A stretch of DNA of 64,000 bases from Altererythrobacter sp. KTW20L (GTDB taxonomy: Bacteria; Pseudomonadota; Alphaproteobacteria; Sphingomonadales; Sphingomonadaceae). The notes beneath the pieces were generated by a model. The model saw only the letters and a list, made by a program, of their open reading frames with translations. It did no database searches and was not told where the DNA came from. Position 1 is the stretch's first letter, and the number at the start of each line of letters is the position of its first letter. This document shows, piece after piece, positions 46,870 to 55,195 of the stretch. The translations under genes were made by a program, and so were the position numbers. The stretch is taken from NCBI RefSeq assembly GCF_023501975.1, contig NZ_JAMFLH010000006.1, positions 1 to 64,000 on the forward strand, read 5' to 3'.

Positions 46870-47853
46870 TCATGACTGGAGCGCCGAGATCCTCAGTTTC
46901 AGTTTGGCCACCAGCCCTGTGGCTTTCCAGTCATAGTCTATCGATCCGCGAAGCTGTCCTCCCAGGTTGGACTGCACCATTCTGCTGCCGAACCCTTTGA
47001 GCGCAGGAGGTTCGACGATGGCGGGACCGCCTGTTTCCGCCCACACCAAGGTCAGCGTCTCTTCGTCGGTAGATCCGGTCACCTCCAGGGCCCCTGTTTC
47101 CGATGACAGGGCGCCATGCTTGGCAGAATTGGTCGATAGTTCGTGAAATATCATCGCCAAGGCCGTTGCGGTACGCTCGCCAACACCCATCCTGGGAACC
47201 GCCACCCTGATCCTGCCACTGAACGCGCCCAGATCATCGTAAGGGGCAAGGAGCACGGTGAGCAGATCGCCGAGTATTGCTGCGTGTCCTTGCGAGCCTG
47301 GTAGAGGACGGACAAGATCGTGAGCCCGTCCCAATGCGGTCAGGCGCTGGGTAAGCTCCTGCGCCATATGCTCGATAGTTTCGGTGGATCGAGAGGTAAA
47401 CGCAGTCAGGCTGGTCGCAATGGCCAGCAGGTTCTTGACTCGGTGGCTCATCTCGCCGGCCAGTAGTTCGTGGCCTTCCTCGGCTTGTTTTCGGCCGGTG
47501 ACATTCAGGAAAACACCGAACATTGTCCGATCCCGGATGCCCTCGTCCGCGCCTCGGCCTCGCGCGGAAATCCATCGAATATCCTCGCCTACGAGGATTC
47601 GAAAATCGATCTCGTACGGTCCTTCGACGGAGCGGGTCGCCTCGAAGGCTTCCCGCACCCGGTCACGATCCGCCGGATGGATGTTCGCCGACAAGGTCTC
47701 GAACTCGATCGAGGGGGCATGTTCCAGTCCCCACAGGTCGAACGCCTTTGCGTCCATCCTGAAAATGTTGGTGTCAACGTTCCAAGACCACAGCGCCACG
47801 CAAGCCGCATCGACTGCCTGTTGCAGGTGTTTGTGGCTCCATTCGGAAGTCAT
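46870..47853 (-). CDS. PAS-HWE sensor histidine kinase
   Basis: A 327-residue soluble kinase: PAS/PAC (about 10-130; LWSWNVDTNIFRMDAKAFDL, IHPADRDRVREAFEA), HWE dimerisation (MSHRVKNLLAIATSLTAFTS) and HATPase (ALAMIFHELSTNSAKHGALS, GFGSRMVQSNLGGQL). HWE/HRxxN kinases often feed PhyR or single-domain regulators; the stand-alone regulator at 45226 is a nearby candidate. The start is uncertain: ATG 47853 is used, while TTG 47898 would add 15 residues; neither has a strong ribosome site. Confidence 0.88.
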   Translation of the reverse strand: MTSEWSHKHLQQAVDAACVALWSWNVDTNIFRMDAKAFDLWGLEHAPSIEFETLSANIHPADRDRVREAFEATRSVEGPYEIDFRILVGEDIRWISARGRGADEGIRDRTMFGVFLNVTGRKQAEEGHELLAGEMSHRVKNLLAIATSLTAFTSRSTETIEHMAQELTQRLTALGRAHDLVRPLPGSQGHAAILGDLLTVLLAPYDDLGAFSGRIRVAVPRMGVGERTATALAMIFHELSTNSAKHGALSSETGALEVTGSTDEETLTLVWAETGGPAIVEPPALKGFGSRMVQSNLGGQLRGSIDYDWKATGLVAKLKLRISALQS

Positions 47854-47898
47854 AAGGGGCGTCGCATCGCGGGCCTTGTCGCTTTGGGGAGACGGCAA

Positions 47899-48192
47899 TC
47901 ATTTATCGCCAATACGCTCACTATGGACCGCCGTGGGCCCCTATTCAACGTCCGTCATCATGTGGACTGCCTCACCCTAGCGTTCTTGGGCTTCGGCTTG
48001 GCATCGCCGTTCGCCAATTGCAGAGACATGCATTCGCGCCTTGCCAGTGGGGTTTGGAGGGGCACAGCCCGCTCTATAATGCAGGTTGAAAGCCAGTGTC
48101 GGAGGCATGGTATCAGTTACCTGCTGACTTGCCATCCACCGGATACACATTTCACCTATATCGTAGCACGCAGTCGTCGATGATCTGTCCCA
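47899..48192. other. Intergenic region, nothing recognised
   Basis: About 290 nt between the start of the PAS-HWE kinase and the stop of the DUF302 gene. No EcfG-type site, hairpin with T run or RNA gene is visible. Confidence 0.5.
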
Positions 48193-48579
48193 TCAGATCG
48201 TATCGACGGCCATCGCCAGTAGCTTCCGCACCTCGCCTGCCACAGAAGTCAATTCAGCGTTCTTGATCGCCTGCATCGATTCCACCGGGTCGATGGCGCT
48301 GACCTCGACGCCGCCCTCGACTTCCCGGAGGATGACGTTGCATGGCAGCATTGCGCCAACCCGCGGCTCGATACCGATCGCCTGATGCGCCATCTTTGGA
48401 TTGCAAGCGCCGAGGATGCGGTAGGCAGGCATCTCGACATCCAGCTTCTTTTTCATCGTCGCTTTGACGTCGATCTCTGTCAGGATGCCGAAGCCGTGGT
48501 CCGCGAGAGCCTTGCGAGTGCGGGCGTCCACATCGTCGATAGCCGCGTCGGAGATTATGCGATTGATAGTGTAGGTCAC
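48193..48579 (-). CDS. DUF302 protein
   Basis: A 128-residue DUF302 protein: TEIDVKATMKKKLDVEMPAY, ILGACNPKMAHQAIGIEPRV, and LPCNVILREVEGGVEVSAID are typical of the family, which is soluble and of unknown function (some members bind haem or small ligands). The start is GTG 48579, placed by AAGGA 6 nt upstream; the frame extends further but without a ribosome site. It is divergent from the CheB-CheR hybrid, with an EcfG-like site (TGTT -10) in the shared region. Confidence 0.85.
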   Translation of the reverse strand: MTYTINRIISDAAIDDVDARTRKALADHGFGILTEIDVKATMKKKLDVEMPAYRILGACNPKMAHQAIGIEPRVGAMLPCNVILREVEGGVEVSAIDPVESMQAIKNAELTSVAGEVRKLLAMAVDTI

Positions 48580-48684
48580 AGCGGATCCTTTTACCAAATT
48601 CCGAACACCATTGATCGAGGCTGGGGCTACCGGATCCGAACGCGCAACGGCCAAGATATCGGAGGCCGACCAAGGTCCAGCTAA

Positions 48685-48710
48685 GGAACAAGTTTTGGGT
48701 TAAATTCGTT
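48685..48710 (+). promoter_or_regulatory. EcfG-type stress promoter of the CheB-CheR hybrid (exact consensus)
   Basis: Plus strand: GGAAC (48685-48689), 17 nt, CGTT (48707-48710), 144 nt upstream of the CheB-CheR-PAS-HWE gene and pointing to it. Confidence 0.72.
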
Positions 48711-48712
48711 CC
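48687..48712 (-). promoter_or_regulatory. Overlapping EcfG-like promoter for DUF302 (TGTT -10)
   Basis: Minus strand: GGAAC (48712-48708), 17 nt, TGTT (48690-48687), 108 nt upstream of the DUF302 start. It overlaps the plus-strand promoter in the same mirror arrangement as at nepR. One base departs from consensus. Confidence 0.45.
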
Positions 48713-48853
48713 ACGACATCGTCATTTCCCCCAAGGTTTTACCGCCTGATACAAAAAACGCCCCGGTCAATCGCGGCTCCATAACCACGGGCCTCGCTGG
48801 CTGGCGTCAGAAAAGTTCATTGCATCATTGGGCATCTGGGCCGATTGTAGACC

Positions 48854-51800
48854 ATGACCAAATCCCGCTCGACTTCTTCCAACAAGGTATCGTCGCGCTC
48901 GCCCCCGACGGAACGGCCGATTGCAGCTGACGGCATCACTGATAGCAGTTCATCAAGTAGTGCTCACCTCGTCGTCGGCATCGGCGCATCGGCCGGCGGT
49001 CTCGACGCATTCAGGGCATTCTTCTCCGAGATGCCCGTCGACAGCGGCATGGCCTATGTCCTGGTCCAGCATCTGGATCCCGATTATAACAGCGCGTTGG
49101 CCGAAATCATAAGCGAATGCACCGAGATGCCGGTGGTGAAAGCCGTTGACGGAACTGTCGCTGCGCCAAACACGGTTGCAGTGATCCCGCAAAATGCAAT
49201 TCTTAGGATCGAGGGCGGCGTGTTGCGCGTGGCTATGCCGGAGACCCCAACAGCACGGCGGTCGTCGATCGATACGTTCTTGGTGTCATTGGCGGAGGAT
49301 CAGGGCGCGAACGCTGTCGGGATCATCCTCTCGGGATATGGCAGCGACGGAACGATCGGGATTGAGGCGGTCAAGGAAGCCGGCGGCCTTACCCTGAGCG
49401 AAGCCGCGTTCGATCATCGCGCCAAATTCGGGATGCCGCAAAGCGCGACAGTCGGCGGTTTTGTCGATTATGTCCTCCAGCCCCATGAAATGCCTGCGCG
49501 CCTCCTCGAATACCGCGACTTCAAATCCAGAGAGCCTGACTACGAGGATCCCCTCAATGTGGAACCTGATCTCGCCAAATCTCTGGTGACCATTACCGCT
49601 GTGCTCAACAGCCGTCTGGGCCGCGATTTCGGACAATATAAATCCAGCACGCTTTCGCGCCGCGTCCGTCGACGGATGCAAGTGCTCCATATCGATGACC
49701 CCCGCGACTATATCGAGCAGCTGCGCAAGCTGCCGAGTGAGCCAGAGCTGCTGTTTCGGGAAATCCTGATCGGCGTCACGCGGTTCTTTCGCGACCCAGC
49801 AATGTTTGAAACGCTGGCCAAAACCGTCGTGCCGGAGATTGTCGCCGCTGGGGGGCCTGACGAGCCAATACGAATATGGGTGGCCGGATGCGCACGAGGC
49901 GAGGAAGCATATTCGCTCGCCATCCTGTTCAAAGAAGCTTTGACCAAAGCGGAGTCACCGCGACGCATCACGATCTTCGCTACCGATATAGACGACCTTG
50001 CCATCACGGTCGCACGGACCGGTCTCTATAGTGCCGATATCGAAGCAGACCTTACGAGCGAACGTTTGACTCAACACTTCATAAAGGAAGGTCAGCGCTA
50101 CCGCATTGCCAAACACATTCGTGATATGTGCGTCTTCTCCACTCACGATCTTGTCAAGGATCCGCCGTTCTCGAAGCTCGACATGGTGACGTGCCGTAAT
50201 TTGCTTATATATTTTGAAGCGCCCTTACAAAAGCGCGTTATTTCAACCTTCCACTACGGCATAAAGGCAGGCGGTTTCTTGTGGCTCGGACCCTCGGAAA
50301 CCATAGCCGCAAGTGGTCGCCTGTTTCTTACCTTCGACAAGCGCAGCCGCATCTTCAGACGACTGGATGTGGTGCCTGAAATCCCTCGAACGACGTCCGG
50401 CCGCCGAGCGGGCGCCGTCACCCCCGTCCAGCGAAACGTTGGTGCAGATAGTCTGGACGCCCAGGCCAACCGGATGGTTGCGCAATACGCGCCTGCCTAC
50501 ATAGTCTTTGACAGCCAGCATGAAATCCAACGCTTCTCCGGGCCGGTCGCAAAATTCATGGAACCGATGAGCGGCGGTGCCAGTCTGAATGTTTTTCGGA
50601 TGCTTCACGCGCAACTGCGTCCGCCAGTCCGTAACCTGATCCGCAAAGCGCTAGAAGGTCAAGGACCCGTTCAAGAGACTGTTACATTCCGGGTCTCAGA
50701 CCAGAGCCACACGATAAATCTCATCGCCCAGCCCCTGACGGAGACGGCGGCTGATCAAATTTCAATATTGCTGGTCTTCCAGGAGCTCTTCACGGATGCC
50801 ACAGTAAGCTTTCTCAAAAGCCCCGATGATGACACTCCTTCTGTCGACCTCGCACACGGCGAACTGATCGCGACGCGCGAGAAATTGCAGACGATAACCG
50901 AGGAACTGGAGACGGCGAACGAGGAGCTTCAAAGCTCCAATGAGGAATTCCAATCGGTAAACGAGGAACTACATTCTACTGTCGAAGAGCTTGAGACATC
51001 AAAGGAGGAATTACAGTCGATCAACGAAGAGCTCCAGACTGTTAATGCCGAGCTTAACAACCGGGCAGATAGTCTTGTCAGATCGAACAGCGATCTAGCC
51101 AACCTGTTCGATAGTACCTCGATTGCGACGTTGTTTCTCGATAACGGATCCCATATCCGCCGGTTTACCCCCGCGATCACCGAAATATTCGACATTCGTG
51201 AAGGCGACGAAGGCCGCCTCATCAGCAATTTCTCATCTCGCCTTGCAGGTTCAGCACTGACCCGTGACATCGCAACGGTGTTGCGCGATCTGGGCTCGCT
51301 TGAACGTGAAACAGATTCCGAAGACGGCGAGGCTACCTATCTGGTTCGGGTCAAGCCCTACCGCGACCTCAACAATGTCATCGACGGGGTCGTCATCACG
51401 CTCATCGATATCTCTGAACGAAAGAAGCTGGAGCGTGACCATGCCCACCTGGCGGCTATCGTCACGTCGTCGGAAGACGCGATAATCAGCCACGATCTGG
51501 AGGGCATGATTACCAGCTGGAATGCCGGGGCAGAGAAGATCTACGGATACACGGCAATCGAAATGATTGGTCAGCCGATGGCGACCTTGCTGGACGAAGC
51601 CCAATTTGACGAATGGCCTGGCAATCTGGCCCGCCTGCGTCGAGGCGAGCCGGTTACGGATATCGACATTAGCAGGGTAACGAAAGGCGACCGGGTAATT
51701 TATGTCTCCCTAACCATTTCCCCGATGAGAGACGCGAAGGGTTCCATTATTGGAGCTTCCGCAGTCGCCCGTGACATCGCGCAGCGCAAACTGTCTGAAG

Positions 51801-52432
51801 AGCGCACGCTAATGCTGATGGCCGAGCTTGATCACAGGGTGAAGAACATAATCGCTGTTGTTGCTTCGGTGGTCAATCAGTCGCTCAAAGGGGCTGGCAC
51901 GGCCGATGCAGCGCGAGCAGAGATCGAGGGGCGCATTCAAGCGATCTCGCGAGCGCATAATCTACTTAAGGAAAATGGGGGCCTGGGAGGTTCTCTGCGT
52001 GATCTCGTAGAGACCGAGCTCAGTCCTTATGAGCAGAAGAGCAACGTGAGCAAGTCAGGCGATGACGTCGTGCTCTCATCGCGAGCGAACCTGAACATTG
52101 GCCTGGCCATCCACGAATTGGCGACCAACTCGGCCAAATACGGCGCCCTTTCAACGGACGCGGGCCATCTTGATGTGACTTGGCAGGTTAAGGGGATAAG
52201 CGGCGAGCAGACACTTGAGATCTCGTGGCTGGAAACCGCCGGGCCGCCGGTTGTTGAACCTCTCCGGCGGGGTTTCGGAACCAAGCTCATCGAGCAGAGT
52301 CTGATGCGTGGCCTGAAGGCCAAAGTGATCCGTGAATTTCCCGAGGACGGAGTTCGATGCCATATTTCGATCCCGTTTACCCAAAACATCGGTCGTATTC
52401 GCTCGGAAGCCGGGCCGGATAGGGCTTCATAA
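48854..52432 (+). CDS. CheB-CheR-PAS-HWE kinase hybrid
   Basis: A 1192-residue hybrid. Order: CheB methylesterase (about 30-215; Ser in GIGASAGGLDAF, His in VQHLDPDYN, Asp in GYGSDGTIGI), CheR methyltransferase (about 220-480; IWVAGCARGEEAYSLAILFK, DMVTCRNLLIYF), PAS-like part, a long coiled coil (about 665-740, repeated EEL heptads), two PAS domains (about 745-855 and 870-985; ISHDLEGMITSWNAGAEKIY) and an HWE kinase (His994 in AELDHRVKN; HATPase LAIHELATNSAKYGALS). It has no receiver and lies outside any chemotaxis operon, so it probably integrates signals into the stress network. An exact EcfG promoter lies upstream. Confidence 0.9.
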   Translation: MTKSRSTSSNKVSSRSPPTERPIAADGITDSSSSSSAHLVVGIGASAGGLDAFRAFFSEMPVDSGMAYVLVQHLDPDYNSALAEIISECTEMPVVKAVDGTVAAPNTVAVIPQNAILRIEGGVLRVAMPETPTARRSSIDTFLVSLAEDQGANAVGIILSGYGSDGTIGIEAVKEAGGLTLSEAAFDHRAKFGMPQSATVGGFVDYVLQPHEMPARLLEYRDFKSREPDYEDPLNVEPDLAKSLVTITAVLNSRLGRDFGQYKSSTLSRRVRRRMQVLHIDDPRDYIEQLRKLPSEPELLFREILIGVTRFFRDPAMFETLAKTVVPEIVAAGGPDEPIRIWVAGCARGEEAYSLAILFKEALTKAESPRRITIFATDIDDLAITVARTGLYSADIEADLTSERLTQHFIKEGQRYRIAKHIRDMCVFSTHDLVKDPPFSKLDMVTCRNLLIYFEAPLQKRVISTFHYGIKAGGFLWLGPSETIAASGRLFLTFDKRSRIFRRLDVVPEIPRTTSGRRAGAVTPVQRNVGADSLDAQANRMVAQYAPAYIVFDSQHEIQRFSGPVAKFMEPMSGGASLNVFRMLHAQLRPPVRNLIRKALEGQGPVQETVTFRVSDQSHTINLIAQPLTETAADQISILLVFQELFTDATVSFLKSPDDDTPSVDLAHGELIATREKLQTITEELETANEELQSSNEEFQSVNEELHSTVEELETSKEELQSINEELQTVNAELNNRADSLVRSNSDLANLFDSTSIATLFLDNGSHIRRFTPAITEIFDIREGDEGRLISNFSSRLAGSALTRDIATVLRDLGSLERETDSEDGEATYLVRVKPYRDLNNVIDGVVITLIDISERKKLERDHAHLAAIVTSSEDAIISHDLEGMITSWNAGAEKIYGYTAIEMIGQPMATLLDEAQFDEWPGNLARLRRGEPVTDIDISRVTKGDRVIYVSLTISPMRDAKGSIIGASAVARDIAQRKLSEERTLMLMAELDHRVKNIIAVVASVVNQSLKGAGTADAARAEIEGRIQAISRAHNLLKENGGLGGSLRDLVETELSPYEQKSNVSKSGDDVVLSSRANLNIGLAIHELATNSAKYGALSTDAGHLDVTWQVKGISGEQTLEISWLETAGPPVVEPLRRGFGTKLIEQSLMRGLKAKVIREFPEDGVRCHISIPFTQNIGRIRSEAGPDRAS

Positions 52433-52495
52433 TGAACGGCCGCGCGGCGACTTCCTTCGCCGAGACCAGTCAAATGGCGCAAACGAGGTACGATT

Positions 52496-53077
52496 ATGGC
52501 CGACGATTTCCCCATTGTCTGCGTGGGTGGCTCCGCTGGCGGGCTTGACGCATATACGCGACTGCTCAAGCATTTGCCCGCTGATTTAGGCGTCGCAATT
52601 GTCATCGTGAATCACTTGCGAACGGTATCGACGAGGCTGCACGAGATACTCCCTCGCTTTACGCAAATGCCCGTGGAGTTGATCGAAGATCGGCTGGATG
52701 TTCGCCCCAATTGCGTGTTCATCATCCCGGAGAAACGCGATCTTCACGTGGTGGATGGGGAGTTTCGCCTTAGGCCGATATCAAAGCCCTGGGGGTGGCC
52801 TGACGTGATTACCGTCTTCCTGCGCTCCCTGACCGAGAACTGGTCCGGCCAACTGATCGCAGTCATTGTGTCCGGTTATGATGGAGACGGCGCGGCAGCA
52901 CTGTGCGGCATCAAGGATGTCGGCGGGATTACCATAGCCCAGAAGCTCGACACGGCTGTTCAGCCCGACATGCCACAGAGTGCAATAGAGAGCGGTTGCG
53001 TCGATTTCATTCTTTCGCCAGAGGAAATTGCGCAGGAAATCCGGCGTATCGCATCACGAGAACATTCCACATCCTAG
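52496..53077 (+). CDS. Stand-alone CheB methylesterase domain protein
   Basis: A 193-residue CheB catalytic domain without the usual receiver: Ser in CVGGSAGGLDAYTR, His in VIVNHLRTVSTRLHEILPRF and Asp in SGYDGDGAAALCGI. It normally hydrolyses glutamate methyl esters or deamidates receptors. The gene begins 63 nt after the CheB-CheR hybrid and is probably co-transcribed, although the hybrid already holds a CheB domain. No chemoreceptor is in the window, so the target is unknown. Confidence 0.88.
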   Translation: MADDFPIVCVGGSAGGLDAYTRLLKHLPADLGVAIVIVNHLRTVSTRLHEILPRFTQMPVELIEDRLDVRPNCVFIIPEKRDLHVVDGEFRLRPISKPWGWPDVITVFLRSLTENWSGQLIAVIVSGYDGDGAAALCGIKDVGGITIAQKLDTAVQPDMPQSAIESGCVDFILSPEEIAQEIRRIASREHSTS

Positions 53078-53295
53078 TAATATCTGTCGGCGCAGAATGC
53101 CGGCAGTCTATTCCGCACGGTCCATTATCCAGTGGCGGCACTATCAACGGCCCGATGCGTTCACTCCTGTACAGTCTCTTTGTATTGGATAGGAAGCCTC
53201 ATGACCACGGAATCCTACTGAACTAGCGTTGGATTTGCCGCTGACTTGCATCTTGACGCTGGCTACAACGAGGCGGCCAATCTCCGCCAGGGTCG

Positions 53296-53320
53296 GGAAC
53301 GAACGCAAATCGAGCCCGTT
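53296..53320 (+). promoter_or_regulatory. EcfG-type stress promoter of the two-partner secretion operon (exact consensus)
   Basis: GGAAC (53296-53300), 16 nt, CGTT (53317-53320), 162 nt upstream of tpsB, in a 404-nt intergenic region (53078-53481). The rest of that region holds no supported gene; a 105-codon minus-strand frame is not convincing. Confidence 0.72.
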
Positions 53321-53481
53321 TAAGCTGTAACGCTGTTGCCCGAGCAATTTTCGCGCAACATCAGGTTTACCACGTACCAAGACCCAGCGGACATAATCGG
53401 ACGGCTGGTCGCACTCCCACGATTGGCTGCCCCTGCTCGCTGCGACAGGGGCCAGCCTCACCCGCGGCGAGGTGCGTCATC

Positions 53482-55143
53482 ATGCCCAAATACACTCTGC
53501 TCTTTGCGATCCTTGCCAGCGTCAGCCATGTCGCAACGGCGCAGGTCGATGCCGGAAGCCAAATCCGCCAGTTGCCCCCGCCGCCTGAACGTTCAGAGAT
53601 TGTACCTGAATTGCCCACTGCGGCCCGCGCGTCCGAGGTGGACGCAAGTGCAGCAGGTCCTTCGGTGCAGGTCAACGTGCTGCGCATCTCGGGCCAGACG
53701 CTCTATTCCGAAGCCGAGCTGATCGAGGCGAGCGGTTTCGTGCCGGGCACTTTGCTCAACCTGATCCAGTTGCAAACGCTCGCAGCAGAAATCACCGCAT
53801 TCTACAATTCCCGGGGCTATTTCCTGTCACAAGCCTACCTGCCCGCGCAGGACGTTTCCTCGGGAAGCGTAACGATTGCCGTGGTCGAGGCGCGTTATGG
53901 CGAGGTTTCGATCGACAATGCCAGCCGACTTGATACCGGCGTGGCACAGCGGATCATTTCCGGTCTTGGCGACGGCGACCTCGTTTCCGCCGCCCCGCTT
54001 GAGCGGCGCCTGCTGCTGTTGTCCGACATTCCGGGCGTCATCGTTCGCTCGACACTGTCTCCGGGCGGCGCGGCGGGCACTTCGGACCTGGCAGTGGACA
54101 TCCAGCCCGGCCGCAGCGTGACCGGCAGCCTTGAAGCGGACAACGGTGGTAATCGCTACACCGGCGCCTACCGCTTTGGCGGCAGCGTCAACCTGGAAAA
54201 TCCGACCGGCATGGGAGACCGGCTGAGCTTGCGGGCACTCACATCGACGGGAGATCTGGCTTATGGCCGGATCGCCTATCAGGTTCCCGCAGGTGCCGCG
54301 ACAGTCGGTGCGGCCTTCGCACACCTTACCTATGGCCTCGGCCGCGAATTCAGTAATCTCGATGCCGATGGCAGGGCCAATGTCGCCAGCCTGTTCGGCT
54401 CCTATCCGCTGGTCCGTTCGCGCCACGCCAACCTCTCTGCGCTCGCCAATCTCGACGCGAGCTGGTTCACAGACCGGATCGGCGTGCTCGACAGCACATC
54501 GAAAAAGCGCACCCAGACCGGGACGCTGGGCCTTTCCGGCGAAGCGCAGGACCGGTTTGGTGGCGGCGGCTGGACCACAGGTTCGGTCGGCTTCACTTAC
54601 GGGAACCTCGATCTGCTGAGCCCGGCTGACCTTGCCACGGATTTGCTGACCGCGCAGTCCGATGGCCAGTTCAGCCTCGTGCGCATGGCACTAGCGCGCG
54701 AGCAGGTCATCGCCGGACCGTTGACCCTCTATGCGGCCGTCCGCGGACAGCTGGCATTCGATAACCTTGGCAGTTCGGAAAAGATGGGCCTTGGCGGCGC
54801 TTATGGTGTCCGCGCCTATCCCGAAGGCGAAGCTTACGGCGATGAAGGCTATATCGCCACTGCAGAAGTCCGGTTGTCGCTTGGCCAATTGACCGGGTCG
54901 TTTCCCGGCACTTTCCAGCTCATCGGGTTTGTCGATCATGGCCGCATCACCTTTGCCCACGATCCGTGGCTGGCTGGTTCCAACCATGCCAGCCGCAGCG
55001 GTTACGGTGCCGGGATCAACTGGTTCGGACCAGACAATCTCTCGCTCCGCGCCAGTTACGCCACCCGCCTCGGCAACCAGCCGGTCACTTCTCAGCCCGA
55101 CCACGCAGGCCGTTTCTGGCTGCAGGCTGTGAAACTGTTCTGA
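53482..55143 (+). CDS. TpsB/ShlB-FhaC-family outer-membrane transporter
   Basis: A 553-residue TpsB protein. Signal peptide (1-20, ending VATA before QVDAG), a proline-rich linker, POTRA (about 60-135; VNVLRISGQTLYSEAELIEA; NSRGYFLSQAYLPAQ), a second POTRA-like part and a C-terminal FhaC barrel (about 210-553; GVRAYPEGEAYGDEGYIATA holds the VRGY/F-like motif). It ends with an aromatic LQAVKLF. It secretes its TpsA partner encoded 52 nt downstream. An EcfG promoter precedes it, which is unusual for a secretion system and is a functional hint. Confidence 0.9.
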   Translation: MPKYTLLFAILASVSHVATAQVDAGSQIRQLPPPPERSEIVPELPTAARASEVDASAAGPSVQVNVLRISGQTLYSEAELIEASGFVPGTLLNLIQLQTLAAEITAFYNSRGYFLSQAYLPAQDVSSGSVTIAVVEARYGEVSIDNASRLDTGVAQRIISGLGDGDLVSAAPLERRLLLLSDIPGVIVRSTLSPGGAAGTSDLAVDIQPGRSVTGSLEADNGGNRYTGAYRFGGSVNLENPTGMGDRLSLRALTSTGDLAYGRIAYQVPAGAATVGAAFAHLTYGLGREFSNLDADGRANVASLFGSYPLVRSRHANLSALANLDASWFTDRIGVLDSTSKKRTQTGTLGLSGEAQDRFGGGGWTTGSVGFTYGNLDLLSPADLATDLLTAQSDGQFSLVRMALAREQVIAGPLTLYAAVRGQLAFDNLGSSEKMGLGGAYGVRAYPEGEAYGDEGYIATAEVRLSLGQLTGSFPGTFQLIGFVDHGRITFAHDPWLAGSNHASRSGYGAGINWFGPDNLSLRASYATRLGNQPVTSQPDHAGRFWLQAVKLF

Positions 55144-55195
55144 GCGGTAAGCCCCGCAATTCGGCGTCCATTCGGATCACAAAGGGATTATCGTC

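Noticed and set aside
53144-53461. A 105-codon minus-strand frame before tpsB
   Set aside because: It overlaps the exact EcfG promoter of the secretion operon and shows no family feature.
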